A DNA stretch of 64,000 nucleotides from JAWLFI01 sp964627995. Lineage in GTDB: Bacteria > Bacteroidota > Bacteroidia > Chitinophagales > Saprospiraceae. Both the position numbers and the translations under genes were made by a program. How positions within the stretch are numbered: the first letter of the stretch is position 1; each line of letters starts with the position of its first letter. Of this stretch, positions 1 to 9,300 are shown one piece after another. The notes beneath the pieces were generated by a model, which worked only from the letters and a program-made list of their open reading frames with translations, made no database searches and was not told the origin of the DNA. The stretch covers positions 124,001 through 188,000 of the forward strand of contig CAZVLN010000001.1 in NCBI GenBank assembly GCA_964627995.1, read 5' to 3'.

Positions 1-2259
1 GCATAAACTCGTATCTGGAGGTAAGCCCATATCGTTTGCTTGGGAAAATGTTACCCGTATGGAATCAGATCCCCGATTTCCGCAATTATCCGTTACCATT
101 AACCGGTACATTCCAGACTGGTCGACTGTAATAGTTCTTGTCATAGCTCCTGTGGACCATAAATAATTACTATAGCTTGTATCCGGCTCCAATAACACCA
201 TCTCTACCTCGCTTGCGCAAACACTTGTATCATTACCCAAGTCAAGTGGAAACAACAAATAGGGCGAGAGATCTACAAGTTCAAAATTATTTTGATAATT
301 ACATTCCGGACTTAGGAAAGAGTTAACATCAGTGGTATCAATAAAAGGTAGACCGGGGGGTATGTTTAATGTGAAGTACGCTTCTTCTAAGATTCCGAAT
401 GGTGGAAAAACGTACCGTAATTCCACACATTCCCCCGCTTCCATAAAGATCGGCTCCTGAACATTCCATACCGGTGGGTTGACCACCTCGAGGGGGTTAT
501 CGGCGTAGGCTGCAACAAATAGTTGTATAGGAGCGCGCAAATCACCCGTATTACAAACTGTCATTTCAATAAACTTACTTCCATTTTCGCAAACGACTTC
601 TATGCGGTCAAAAACAAAATCAGGGCCCGGAGAAATGGGGCGACTGTATTGTTCTAAGTATCGGTTCAATCTAAACTCACCAGCTGTTTCGGGGATATGA
701 ATAGGCTGCATATTGGCAGGGACAGATAAATCATCTTCTATGTGTGTATTGAAAAACGGCAATTGATTCCAAACGGGTCTTGCAGCTGACCATGGGTCTC
801 CATTAGAAGTATACGCCAATAAATTGTTGCCACAACTTACCAATATTTCGCCCTGAGGATCAGTATCTACATTTGCAATTACAGGCTTATCTAAAAAGGT
901 AGAAGAAAAGCAATTAGTCTCTGCCAATATGCTCCCGTTAAACCCATTGATTACACGCAGTAAGTCCTGACCTCTATGTACAATTTCTGCACGTCCATCA
1001 CCAGTAAAATCAAAAGCCACAGGGCCAGACCTTCCCGATAAGTCTTGAGTAGGAATTTCGTAACGCACAAAAAAACTGCCTGCTCCCGAATTTTCAAGCG
1101 CCACCAACATCAGGGATGTAGAGAAAACTATATCCGTAAAGCCATCACCGTTCAAATCAGTGAGTAGCGGAACGGAAGAACTTCCTGTGAACACAGTGTT
1201 TGCACTATTAGAATAAGTAAATTCGGCTAAAATCTGTTCCGAAACGGGATTCCATACATAGATCAGTAAATCCTCTCCTTGCCGCTCAGCTACTACAATA
1301 TCTATGTTGCCATCCGCATTCATATCGTTAATTGCAGTGAATCCATCTCCATATACATTTGTATCAATATTTGCTGCAAGCACCATATCTTCACCGGCAA
1401 TATCCACTGCATAAACCTGCCCACCTGCAATGAGTTCCAGCCCTTCACAGAAAGCACAGGTAGAGTCTGGTAAAACATCTGCTGCAACTGGAGAGAAAAA
1501 ACGATATCCCACCTGCCGGGCCTCTTGTATACCTTGATGTCCGGTGGCATTGCCACTCATAAGTTTCCGCCCAGTAAGACCATCGAAAATAGAATTTCCC
1601 ACATAAACTTCAGTCTGTCCATCTACATTAAAATCAGCAAAAAGAGGGGTTGCGTTTCTATCCTCATCAGAAAAACCATGAGGTCTATCGCTCCTCCACA
1701 CAAGATTACCGTCCGGATCATAACACTCCAGGTGTCGGCTGAATGTGCTCTCTTCTGATAGGCCTATAATGATATTCCCTTCTCCATTTGAAGTAACATC
1801 GGCCAATCCGATAGACGTAGCATATTCGGACATCGGTGGTGTAGGAAAACTACCCTGCAATTGACCGGTTTCTCCGTTGATAAGTATTATATTTTCTCGC
1901 GAGCCCGCACCGACTTCCTGGGTAGTAAGTCCGACAATAACCGGGCCTTCACTCTGTCTCAGTCTCCCAACTAGCGGTGTATTTATATTATCCCATTCTC
2001 CCGAAAACTCCCATAGTAGGCGCCAATCGAAACGGGGATTAGAGGGGCGATTGATTTCACAAAGGCTACCTCCACAATCCAAGTAATAATGATCTGGACA
2101 GGCATCGCAGCAAGCCGGATCAAAACAGTCAATCAAACCGTTACCGTCATCATCGATTCCGTTTGCACAGTTTTCCTGACTCCAAAGAGGGGGATCAGTG
2201 AGAACCCATGAGGCCACCAGAACAATGGATAAAAATAAAAGATGGCGAGAAAAATTCAT
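1..2259 (-). CDS. Large secreted FG-GAP/VCBS-repeat protein, C-terminus beyond the window
   Basis: An open frame of 753 codons runs without a stop from an ATG at 2259 to the left edge, so only the N-terminal part is visible. The first ~28 residues look like a signal peptide (MNFSRHLLFLSIVLVASWVL, then polar). Next comes an acidic, calcium-loop-like NGIDDDGNGLIDC segment with a cysteine cluster. Several FG-GAP/VCBS-like blades follow (for example FADFNVDGQTEVYVG, INDMNADGNIDIVV, LTDLNGDGFTDIVF). At the visible end there is a PKD/CHU_C-type block with DTSVC, YLWSTG and PPDTSLC motifs. Such proteins are exported, usually by type IX secretion, and act at the cell surface in adhesion or gliding; that role is inferred from the family. 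A TAGTTTTG promoter box lies 29 bases upstream. The C-terminal sorting domain would be outside the window. Confidence 0.85.
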   Translation of the reverse strand, partial: MNFSRHLLFLSIVLVASWVLTDPPLWSQENCANGIDDDGNGLIDCFDPACCDACPDHYYLDCGGSLCEINRPSNPRFDWRLLWEFSGEWDNINTPLVGRLRQSEGPVIVGLTTQEVGAGSRENIILINGETGQLQGSFPTPPMSEYATSIGLADVTSNGEGNIIIGLSEESTFSRHLECYDPDGNLVWRSDRPHGFSDEDRNATPLFADFNVDGQTEVYVGNSIFDGLTGRKLMSGNATGHQGIQEARQVGYRFFSPVAADVLPDSTCAFCEGLELIAGGQVYAVDIAGEDMVLAANIDTNVYGDGFTAINDMNADGNIDIVVAERQGEDLLIYVWNPVSEQILAEFTYSNSANTVFTGSSSVPLLTDLNGDGFTDIVFSTSLMLVALENSGAGSFFVRYEIPTQDLSGRSGPVAFDFTGDGRAEIVHRGQDLLRVINGFNGSILAETNCFSSTFLDKPVIANVDTDPQGEILVSCGNNLLAYTSNGDPWSAARPVWNQLPFFNTHIEDDLSVPANMQPIHIPETAGEFRLNRYLEQYSRPISPGPDFVFDRIEVVCENGSKFIEMTVCNTGDLRAPIQLFVAAYADNPLEVVNPPVWNVQEPIFMEAGECVELRYVFPPFGILEEAYFTLNIPPGLPFIDTTDVNSFLSPECNYQNNFELVDLSPYLLFPLDLGNDTSVCASEVEMVLLEPDTSYSNYLWSTGAMTRTITVDQSGMYRLMVTDNCGNRGSDSIRVTFSQANDMGLPPDTSLC

Positions 2260-2288
2260 GAATGTGGCCTTTAACTGCGAGATCTTTC

Positions 2289-2296
2289 CAAAACTA
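2289..2296 (-). promoter_or_regulatory. -7 box (TAGTTTTG) of the secreted-protein gene
   Basis: It matches the Bacteroidota TAnnTTTG -7 consensus on the minus strand and lies 29 bases before the ATG at 2259. No clear -33 TTG was identified. Confidence 0.45.
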
Positions 2297-2482
2297 TAGA
2301 TATGTATAAAAGTACAGAAAGCAATACAGATTCATCCAATAATTTATAAAAAAGGTGGCGGTTTTTCTATCAAAAGGGTAAAAGGACTAGTATTTTATTA
2401 TGAGGCCTTACATTAAATAATTCCAGGCATTGAAAAATGCCCCCGATGGCGCAAATATTAATAAGTATAAATCAATGTATTT

Positions 2483-2592
2483 GGGAAAGGGATAGTAGCG
2501 GGCGAAGCGTCTCGTCATCGACGAGACCGAGCTCTGCGAAGCCGCGCATAGCCCGGTCCCGACTCGCTAGCGAGTCGGGATTTCCCCTAAAA
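2483..2592 (-). repeat. GC-rich structured intergenic element A
   Basis: Read on the minus strand it begins TTTTAGGGG, forms a perfect 24-base palindrome at 2557-2580 (arms TCCCGACTCGCT), continues CCGGGCTATGCG, forms a second hairpin around GTCTCGTC/GACGAGAC, and ends CTACTATCCCT. The same order of boxes occurs in the elements at 22.2, 45.3 and 55.2 kb although the hairpin sequences differ. It sits in a divergent region and is far more GC-rich than its surroundings. Function unknown. Confidence 0.6.
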
Positions 2593-2702
2593 CACAATAA
2601 TTAAGAATAAGAGGTGGATTGACAACATTATCCTTACTAAGAAGTTAAAACATTGTTATTTTCGCCGACAAACAGCTGCAATTTTTTGCTGAATATTAGC
2701 AT

Positions 2703-3614
2703 ATGGAGAACACAGATTGGTTGATGCCGCTGGCTATTGGGATCATCATGTATGGGATTGGGGTTACGCTAAAGTTTAAAAACTTTAAGAATGTATTTTT
2801 ATACCCCAAATCGATGCTTTTAGGTCTGGGCAGTCAAGTGATTTTACTCCCAATTATCGCATTCCTATTAGCTGCAGTACTTCCCATTGACCCCCTGTAT
2901 AAAGTGGGTATTGTTCTAATAGCCTCAGCACCAGGGGGTACGGCTTCTAACCTCGTCACTGCCATGCTTAGAGGTCGGGTCGCCCTGTCCGTTTCAATGA
3001 CCTCTTTCAATAGCTTTATTATTTTATTTAGTATTCCATTTTACGTGTCTACGGCACTATATTTATTTATGGGCAAAACCAGTCAAATCAGTTTATCTGT
3101 AGACCAAACTCTAGTAGAGATTCTGCAAACAGTGGTTATTCCTGTAGTATTAGGTGTGATGACTAATGAATATGGCCCGGAACGCATTACCAAATGGATC
3201 AAAAAGCCGCTTCGAATATTGCTACCCGCTTTACTATTAGGTGTATTCGCATATGCATTATTCTTTGACGACGTTAATCAATCTTTTGAATTTTTGAGTC
3301 ATATAGAGCTTTTGATTCCATTGGTGTTTTTTAATTTTTTGACGATGTATACAGGGTATAAAGTAGCCCAGTTCGCCAATTTGAAGACTCGGGACCGATT
3401 TACCATAGCCATTGAGCTGGGCTTACAAAATTCAGCACTTGCTATTTTTATAGCTACTCAAATACTTGAAAGTCCCGAAATCGCACTTATCGCCATTTTG
3501 TATAGCAGTTTTTCCTTCTTTAGCACTTGGGGCGTAGGCTGGCTTATGAAGCATTTCTCCTATTTGTTTGACAAATCTCCCAAGTCAATTTTAAAAAAAG
3601 AACCAAAAAGCTAG
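2703..3614 (+). CDS. BASS-family (bile acid:sodium symporter-like) permease
   Basis: A 303-residue polytopic membrane protein with about nine hydrophobic segments. The signature APGGTASNLVTAMLRG near residues 78-93 and the second half ELGLQNSALAIF match the bile acid:sodium symporter/BASS fold, whose two repeats carry these crossing motifs. The family takes up organic anions (bile acids, pantoate, pyruvate and others) with sodium; the substrate here cannot be told. The length is normal for the family. It ends 3 bases before the end of the convergent helicase gene, so the two genes probably share a bidirectional 3' boundary. No clear promoter box was seen upstream. Confidence 0.8.
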   Translation: MENTDWLMPLAIGIIMYGIGVTLKFKNFKNVFLYPKSMLLGLGSQVILLPIIAFLLAAVLPIDPLYKVGIVLIASAPGGTASNLVTAMLRGRVALSVSMTSFNSFIILFSIPFYVSTALYLFMGKTSQISLSVDQTLVEILQTVVIPVVLGVMTNEYGPERITKWIKKPLRILLPALLLGVFAYALFFDDVNQSFEFLSHIELLIPLVFFNFLTMYTGYKVAQFANLKTRDRFTIAIELGLQNSALAIFIATQILESPEIALIAILYSSFSFFSTWGVGWLMKHFSYLFDKSPKSILKKEPKS

Positions 3615-3617
3615 TCT

Positions 3618-4859
3618 CTAACTCCGTTTATTTCGACGTCCGCCGGAGTGATTTCGAGAAGAATTCTTTTGGTTTCCTCTGCCTCGAAAGGAGGAACTTT
3701 TTTGATTGGGATTATAAGTAGGGCCATCGCCAATTTTAGGAGGTAGAGGCGCCTTGGGTACTTCTCGCTCTATAAGTTCTTCAATTTTCGCAAAATCCCT
3801 CATATCAGATGGGGAAATAAAGGTAAGTGCTACGCCAGTCGTATTGGCTCTAGCCGTTCTTCCGATGCGATGTACATAGTCTTCGGCATCTGAAGGGACA
3901 TCAAAATTGATCACTAAATTGATGTCCTTAATGTCTATTCCCCTGGAAACGACGTCAGTCCCAACCAAAATGCGTGTATTTTTAGCACGAAAGGAGTTTA
4001 ACATTTTTTCTCTTTCTGATTGATCCAGATCTGAACTTATCGCGCCAACAGAATACTTTTTACGCTTCAATGTTCGCGCAAGTTCACTTACTTTTTTCTT
4101 AGTGGAGCAAAAAATAAGAATGCTTTCGTAGTTGGGTTTATCAGTAATTAGCTCATGAACGAGATCAATTTTTTGCTTTTCATACACGCAATATGCCGCT
4201 TGCAAAACACCTTCGGCAGGTTTAGATATAGCAATGGTAATTTCTTCCGGCTTGTATAGAATTTTCGAAGCGAGTTTACGTATTTTTTTATCCATTGTAG
4301 CGCTAAACATAAGCGTTTGCCGCTTTTTTGGAAGAGTATCAATGATCTTTAAAATATCTTCATAGAAACCGATGTCAAGCATTCGATCGGCTTCATCTAG
4401 AATCAGCAATTTGAGGTTATCGAACTGAATATCTTTTGTATTGATATGAGATATTAACTTTCCGGGCGTGGCAACTATAATATCAGCACCGGAACGAAGC
4501 GCTTTTTTCTGATCTACCCAATCATCGGCTCCTCCTCCTCCATAGACCGGAAACGAACTGATACCGGCAAAATACCCCAGTGCCTGCACTTGCTGCTCAA
4601 TTTGAATCGCCAATTCTCTAGTGGGCGCTATAATTAAAGCCTGAGATCCTTTGGTTTTTCCCAGGGAAGCTATTTTCTGAATGGTTGGCAATAGGAAAGC
4701 GGCTGTCTTACCTGTACCCGTTTGTGCGCAACCTATCAAATCCTTACCCTCCAAAATAATAGGAATAGATTTCTCTTGAATAGGTGTTGCTTCTTTAAAG
4801 CCCATATATCCAATGGCCTCTATGATTTCAGGATCCAGATCAAACTCGTCAAATTTCAT
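3618..4859 (-). CDS. DEAD-box ATP-dependent RNA helicase, RhlE-like
   Basis: A 413-residue cytoplasmic RNA helicase. All core motifs are visible: Q-motif region near 26, Walker A AQTGTGKT at 45-52, PTREL near 80, TPGKL near 131, DEAD at 155-158, SAT at 186-188, SRGID near 304 and HRIGRTAR at 329-336. The tail from about 375 is basic and low in complexity (GRGNQKNSSRNHSGGRRNKRS), which usually provides non-specific RNA binding. Family members remodel rRNA or degradosome substrates. RhlE is the closest subgroup by general layout, but the paralogues cannot be separated by eye. It is probably transcribed alone, convergent with the upstream transporter gene. Confidence 0.92.
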   Translation of the reverse strand: MKFDEFDLDPEIIEAIGYMGFKEATPIQEKSIPIILEGKDLIGCAQTGTGKTAAFLLPTIQKIASLGKTKGSQALIIAPTRELAIQIEQQVQALGYFAGISSFPVYGGGGADDWVDQKKALRSGADIIVATPGKLISHINTKDIQFDNLKLLILDEADRMLDIGFYEDILKIIDTLPKKRQTLMFSATMDKKIRKLASKILYKPEEITIAISKPAEGVLQAAYCVYEKQKIDLVHELITDKPNYESILIFCSTKKKVSELARTLKRKKYSVGAISSDLDQSEREKMLNSFRAKNTRILVGTDVVSRGIDIKDINLVINFDVPSDAEDYVHRIGRTARANTTGVALTFISPSDMRDFAKIEELIEREVPKAPLPPKIGDGPTYNPNQKSSSFRGRGNQKNSSRNHSGGRRNKRS

Positions 4860-5288
4860 AAAGTGTGGCTATTTTACGCCACCGAAGATAAGCAATTGTA
4901 AGCGATTGGAGTAAGAATAGGATTAGAGAAACCTCGGATAGCTATAGAATGATCAAAAAGGAGAAAAGTCGCAAATGAACCAGCCATCCTAAGCATTGAT
5001 ATAGGCTTACCGAAAATACGGTTTATAGAAAAAGTATCGATCAGATTAAAAGCTAAGTCTTAGATGATTACGTAGCTAATTGCTGAGGAAGTATAAAAAT
5101 CCATTCCTTACAGCTGATACAATCTATTACCCCCATAATACAGTTGCCGTATATAATGGCTTAAAAGTCACATAAGACAGGAAGATGTAGAAAATAATCT
5201 ATTCATAAGGTCTTTTAGAAAAGCATTTAGTATGCCGATCAGCTTATGAGAAAAAAAGACCTCTGTGATATCAGTGGTAAATGAATAA

Positions 5289-5321
5289 CAAAAAAAAAGT
5301 CCGGGGAACCACCCCCGGACT
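5289..5321 (-). terminator. Rho-independent terminator, minus strand
   Basis: A 9-bp GC-rich stem (AGTCCGGGG / CCCCGGACT, 5298-5321) is followed on the minus strand by about ten T residues. It lies 250 bases downstream of the ftsZ terminator, so it must end a separate transcript, possibly a small RNA. Confidence 0.8.
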
Positions 5322-5345
5322 AAACCAATAAACCAATAAACCAAT
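5322..5345. repeat. Three tandem copies of AAACCAAT
   Basis: Perfect 8-base tandem repeats at 5322-5329, 5330-5337 and 5338-5345, directly upstream (minus strand) of the terminator at 5289-5321. Confidence 0.85.
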
Positions 5346-5575
5346 CTCATGAACTAGATGAGATTGAGAATAAGATCATCTTTGTGATCGTGTAGAGAAA
5401 CATACTCTATCGATCTCGTATCTTGAATATAACATATTACTATTTTCTATCATATTGCTAAGATATGCGCTGGAAAGAATATATGCAAGACATATTACAT
5501 TTTTTTTTAATCTGAATGAATATTAATTTTTCTTACTATTTAAAACGTTGATTTTCAGTGATTCGTTCCAGGCAT

Positions 5576-5607
5576 AAAAAAAGCCCGAAAGAAGACTTTC
5601 GGGCTTT
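5576..5607 (-). terminator. Terminator of the division/cell-wall operon
   Basis: A 12-bp stem AAAGCCCGAAAG/CTTTCGGGCTTT with a 4-base loop is followed by a T run on the minus strand. It lies about 20 bases after the ftsZ stop codon and closes the operon that begins at mraZ. Confidence 0.9.
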
Positions 5608-5628
5608 AAAAACTGTATGTAATGAAAC

Positions 5629-7062
5629 TTAATCTACATTATCGTGCAAATAGGAATTGCCTCTGTCTAAAGGTTCTTCGCCTTCTCCAATGCTAAAGTT
5701 ACTCAATTGATAATCCTCGCTATCTGATTCATCCTCTAATTCTACCTTTCGCCGTCTGTAAGCCGGAGTATTTTCCATATCGACGATTGCCTTTTTAGAC
5801 AAGTTCTTGGTTCTCGACCGCAGAGATTCCCGACGCTGCGCATCTGAATGCATGCGTTCGCGCTTGCGCTCTTCATTTTTCCGGCGAATTTCATCCTTGA
5901 TGAATGGCTCTTTTCGTTCATTACCTCTATGAAGGTCATTATAGTCGTCCTCAATATCATCAAATTCAACTACATTTCCAGAATGGATGTTATCCGGGTC
6001 CGAGGAATCAATTTCTAGATCTTGATCATTTTGTTCAAACTGATCTTCAAGTGGAATTCGTATACTGTTAGTTCTGCGGTTCTTTTTATCATCTGGTAAA
6101 GTACTTTGCTCAAAGCCCGTTGCAATGAGTGTAACACTTATTTTATCACCTAAACTATCATCATAGCAGTGACCCCAAATTAAGTCTGTTCCATAGCCTG
6201 CCTCATCTTGCAGGTAATCCGTTATCTCAACGATTTCATCCATTGTGATTTGCTGAGAGCCCGAGGTTATATTCAATAATATATGATCGGCTCCCTTTAT
6301 ATTATTCTCTTCCAGTAAAGGTGAGTTCAATGCAGCTTCTATAGCTCGATTAGCGCGATCCTCTCCTTCCATAATAGCTGTTCCCATAATGGCAACACCG
6401 CTATTTCGCATGACCGTATTCACATCCTCGAAATCCACATTGATCTTTCCTTCAATCGTGATTATTTCTGCAATCCCTTTAGCAGCTGAAGTCAAAATAT
6501 TATCGGCTTGGCCGAAAGCCTCGTCCAAAACCAGATTTCCGTGCATCTCTCGCAGTTTGTCATTTGAGATAACTAACAGAGAGTCCACATATTTTCTCAG
6601 CTCTTCGAGACCGGCAAGGGCCTGCTTAGCTCTTCGTCGTCCTTCAAATGAAAAGGGTAAAGTGACGATTCCTACAGTTAGCACTCCAGTCTCTTGAGCC
6701 GCTTTAGCTATAACTGGCGCTGCACCAGTTCCAGTTCCGCCACCCATTCCAGCAGTGACAAATACCATTTTCGTATCCGTTAGAAAATCTTTCACTTTAT
6801 CTACGGATTCTATACAAGCTTGTCTACCAATTTCAGGTTTGGATCCAGCTCCTCTTCCATCTGTAAGTTCAGGTCCCAGAGGGATCTTAGTGGGGACTGG
6901 GCTGGCTTCTAGAGCCTGACGATCTGTATTTGAAATAGCATATTCAACACCTACTATTCCTTGGCGGTACATGTGAGTAACTGCGTTCGATCCACCACCG
7001 CCAACTCCAATGACTTTGATGACAGCTTTTTCTTCTTGGGGTATATCAAATTCTATAGGCAT
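5629..7062 (-). CDS. ftsZ: Cell division GTPase FtsZ
   Basis: A 477-residue tubulin-like GTPase that forms the cytokinetic ring at mid-cell. The nucleotide-binding glycine loop GVGGGGSNAV is at 19-28 and the tubulin signature GGGTGTG at 107-113. The globular domain ends near residue 320. It is followed by a long acidic/basic linker, a conserved PAYRRRKV segment and the phylum-typical tail NSYLHDNVD. The extended C-terminus is usual for Bacteroidota and longer than in E. coli. It is the last gene of the operon, 34 bases after ftsA, with the terminator just downstream. Confidence 0.98.
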   Translation of the reverse strand: MPIEFDIPQEEKAVIKVIGVGGGGSNAVTHMYRQGIVGVEYAISNTDRQALEASPVPTKIPLGPELTDGRGAGSKPEIGRQACIESVDKVKDFLTDTKMVFVTAGMGGGTGTGAAPVIAKAAQETGVLTVGIVTLPFSFEGRRRAKQALAGLEELRKYVDSLLVISNDKLREMHGNLVLDEAFGQADNILTSAAKGIAEIITIEGKINVDFEDVNTVMRNSGVAIMGTAIMEGEDRANRAIEAALNSPLLEENNIKGADHILLNITSGSQQITMDEIVEITDYLQDEAGYGTDLIWGHCYDDSLGDKISVTLIATGFEQSTLPDDKKNRRTNSIRIPLEDQFEQNDQDLEIDSSDPDNIHSGNVVEFDDIEDDYNDLHRGNERKEPFIKDEIRRKNEERKRERMHSDAQRRESLRSRTKNLSKKAIVDMENTPAYRRRKVELEDESDSEDYQLSNFSIGEGEEPLDRGNSYLHDNVD

Positions 7063-7096
7063 AACTTTTTCTTTTTGTGGTAAGGTTTATATAATG

Positions 7097-8521
7097 TTAC
7101 GAGTTCAGGTCATCGATATTTCGATCATCTGTCGCTTCAAAAAATTCTTTTACTTTAGTCAGGAATCCATCAAACATTTTGGGTTTGCCTGGGCTTTGGT
7201 CTTTGCTTTTGTCCGCTTGCATTGATTCTGATTCACTGCCAGCTATTTCAGAAACGGCCTCATTTTGTTCTTTAATTGCGGATAGAGGTGCTGTATCGTC
7301 ATCATACTTGAACTTGATTTCACTGCGAACCAATTCTGAAATGGAGGAGATTGTGCGTGAATTGACTGCTTTCAATAATAATCCAATTCCCGTTGAGTAA
7401 ATTGGGCTTTCCAATTCTTTCGGATATCCATGTGCCAAATTCTCAATAGGCCGGCCAATACGAGCTTCCATTCCCGTATGAAATGCGGTGAGTTTATCGA
7501 TATTTTTCAATAGAGATCCACCCCCAGTCAATACGATTCCACCAATCAGTTTTTGCTCATACCCTGACCGCTGAATTTCCCAGTACACGTAATCCAATAT
7601 TTCTTCAACACGTGCCTGGATGATAAGCGCTAAATTCTTTTCGCTAATCTCTTTGGCGTCCCGACCTTTCAAGCCGGGTATTGTGATTATTCTATTATCT
7701 GAAATTTCTTGTTCTAGTGCAGAGCCAAACTTAATTTTTAGTTTTTCAGCCTGATCTTGCATTACAGTGCAGCCTTCCTTGATATCCTTTGTAATAACAT
7801 TTCCACCGAAAGGAATTACAGCCGTGTGTCTAATCAATCCTTCGTGAAAAACGGTGAGGTCGGTTGTTCCTCCGCCCATATCAACAAGAGCAACTCCTGC
7901 TGTTACCTCTTCATCTGTCAATACAGACTGAGCGGATGCAATGGGCTCAAGAGTCATGTCTTTAACACGCAGACCGGCACGATCAACACATCTCTTCATG
8001 TTATTGAAAGCGGTTTGCTGTCCGGTTATAATATGAAAGTTTGCCTCAAGACGAATTCCTGACATCCCGATGGGATCATTTATGCCGGCCTCATTATCTA
8101 CTGTATATTCTTGTGGAATAACATGCAAAATCTTATCACCAGGAGGTAGACCCATTTTATGCATGGTGCGGCGCATCTCTTCCAAGTCCTCCCTCGAGAT
8201 CTCCACCTCTGAATTGTCACGGGGAAGAACTCCATGGTGTTGAAAGCTTTTAATATGCTGCCCTGCAATACCAATATACACGTCCTTTATCTCTGACTGA
8301 GTGGATCGCTCCACTTTCTCGACAGCTAGCTGGATAGCCTTCACTGTTCGATCAATGTTAGCTACTACCCCTCGAAGTACGCCCGTAGATTGAACTTTCC
8401 CAATCCCGACAACTTCGAGCTGACCCAAATCATTCATGCGCCCGGCGAGTGCACAGATTTTGGTCGTCCCAATGTCTAAAGCTACTACGACTTCATCCAT
8501 AAAATGTTGATTCTTATTCAT
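7097..8521 (-). CDS. ftsA: Cell division actin-like ATPase FtsA
   Basis: A 474-residue actin-fold ATPase that tethers FtsZ to the membrane and recruits later division proteins. It shows the phosphate-1 motif VALDIGTTKICAL near residues 13-25, the SHS2 insertion, the phosphate-2 motif VDMGGGTTDLTVF near 213 and an adenosine-binding GGIVLTGGGSLL stretch near 325. The end (TKVKEFFEATDD) can form an amphipathic helix, as in FtsA membrane anchors. An internal ATG at 8500 (MDEVVVAL) is an alternative start; I keep the longer one. It lies between ftsQ and ftsZ with short gaps. Confidence 0.97.
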   Translation of the reverse strand: MNKNQHFMDEVVVALDIGTTKICALAGRMNDLGQLEVVGIGKVQSTGVLRGVVANIDRTVKAIQLAVEKVERSTQSEIKDVYIGIAGQHIKSFQHHGVLPRDNSEVEISREDLEEMRRTMHKMGLPPGDKILHVIPQEYTVDNEAGINDPIGMSGIRLEANFHIITGQQTAFNNMKRCVDRAGLRVKDMTLEPIASAQSVLTDEEVTAGVALVDMGGGTTDLTVFHEGLIRHTAVIPFGGNVITKDIKEGCTVMQDQAEKLKIKFGSALEQEISDNRIITIPGLKGRDAKEISEKNLALIIQARVEEILDYVYWEIQRSGYEQKLIGGIVLTGGGSLLKNIDKLTAFHTGMEARIGRPIENLAHGYPKELESPIYSTGIGLLLKAVNSRTISSISELVRSEIKFKYDDDTAPLSAIKEQNEAVSEIAGSESESMQADKSKDQSPGKPKMFDGFLTKVKEFFEATDDRNIDDLNS

Positions 8522-8532
8522 AATTCGTGTTT

Positions 8533-9300
8533 TTAAACTTTCATTTTTGCAATAACCTGATCTTCAAAACTCACATCGATACTCTCGTACTGAGTCCATC
8601 CTTTTTCTGGAAGGACCTCATCAAAAAAATGCTGTAAACGTGTAAACTTATTTCCTATGTCGGTCCATGTTCCAAAGTGAATCTTTAAATGTCCCAATAT
8701 GGGAATCATTGTATATGTGCCATCGGTATTCCTATAAATTTGATCGATAAGTCTGCGTTCGTATTCGTTCTGATCAAAAAAGGAGATTAAATCAATTAAT
8801 TCGGACTGCCATTTCTCATTCTCCACAAGCTTAGGCAAATGCCCCCTCAAAATGGGAAGTCTGGGGGTATAGACTGAGGTGTGCGGTAAAAAAGTAGCAT
8901 TGCGATCGAGGAAAAAAGAATTGCCTTCAGAGAAACACCTTAAAATAGGCTTACGCTGCTGAATTTGAATATGTAATTCTCGATTACCATCTATAAAAAC
9001 ATCTGCACGATTAACATAATCAAGACTGTTTAATTGCGTCTCCCATTCTGCCACTCTAAGATGCTTCATTGAAATTTCGGTAGGAGAATAACCTAAAGTC
9101 TTATTTATAAAGTGATCACGTATAGACTCTGTTTCTAACATATTACCTCCAGAAGGGAGGGGCTCAATGTGCACATGAACCGCATTGACGGAAAGATCTT
9201 GCTTGAAATTTTGTGCCGTTCGCAACAATGCACCTATGAATAGAATGGCGACACCCATTAATATTGCTGCATACTTTTGAGAAAGCTTCCAGTTTTTCAT
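8533..9300 (-). CDS. ftsQ: Cell division protein FtsQ/DivIB-like
   Basis: About 255 residues, bitopic: a short basic cytoplasmic N-terminus, one membrane segment near 11-26 (AAILMGVAILFIGALL), then a periplasmic part with a POTRA-like region (MKHLRVAEWETQL...VNRADVFIDGNRELHIQI). It belongs to the FtsQ-FtsL-FtsB divisome bridge. The chosen ATG at 9300 forms an ATGA overlap with the murG stop, a classic translational-coupling junction; an ATG three codons upstream at 9309 is possible. FtsQ sequences diverge strongly, so the call rests on position, topology and the short motifs. In most relatives murC lies between murG and this gene; here it does not. Confidence 0.88.
   Translation of the reverse strand: MKNWKLSQKYAAILMGVAILFIGALLRTAQNFKQDLSVNAVHVHIEPLPSGGNMLETESIRDHFINKTLGYSPTEISMKHLRVAEWETQLNSLDYVNRADVFIDGNRELHIQIQQRKPILRCFSEGNSFFLDRNATFLPHTSVYTPRLPILRGHLPKLVENEKWQSELIDLISFFDQNEYERRLIDQIYRNTDGTYTMIPILGHLKIHFGTWTDIGNKFTRLQHFFDEVLPEKGWTQYESIDVSFEDQVIAKMKV

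Larger units (their letters stand above)
2260..2702. other. Divergent intergenic region with GC-rich element A
   Basis: 443 bases separate the secreted-protein gene and the transporter gene. The flanks are AT-rich and hold only the promoter box at 2289-2296. The middle (2483-2592) is an abrupt GC-rich hairpin element described separately. No open frame looks coding. Confidence 0.6.
5289..5450 (-). ncRNA. Candidate small RNA ending in a strong terminator
   Basis: On the minus strand this segment holds a hairpin at 5374-5389 (GATCA/TGATC), a 9-bp hairpin at 5342-5366 (CAATCTCAT/ATGAGATTG), three tandem 8-mers, and then the intrinsic terminator. No protein-like frame precedes the terminator and the ftsZ transcript should already have stopped at 5576. 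The 5' end is not known; no clear TAnnTTTG box was found, so the start given is approximate. Confidence 0.35.
4860..5628. other. Intergenic region between ftsZ and the helicase gene
   Basis: 769 bases with no convincing coding frame. It contains two strong terminator hairpins on the minus strand (5289-5321 and 5576-5607), three tandem copies of AAACCAAT, and two short inverted repeats. The 4860-5170 part shows nothing I can support. Confidence 0.5.

Noticed and set aside
5168..5350. A 60-codon minus-strand frame
   Set aside because: It runs straight through the strong terminator at 5289-5321, so it would not be fully transcribed.
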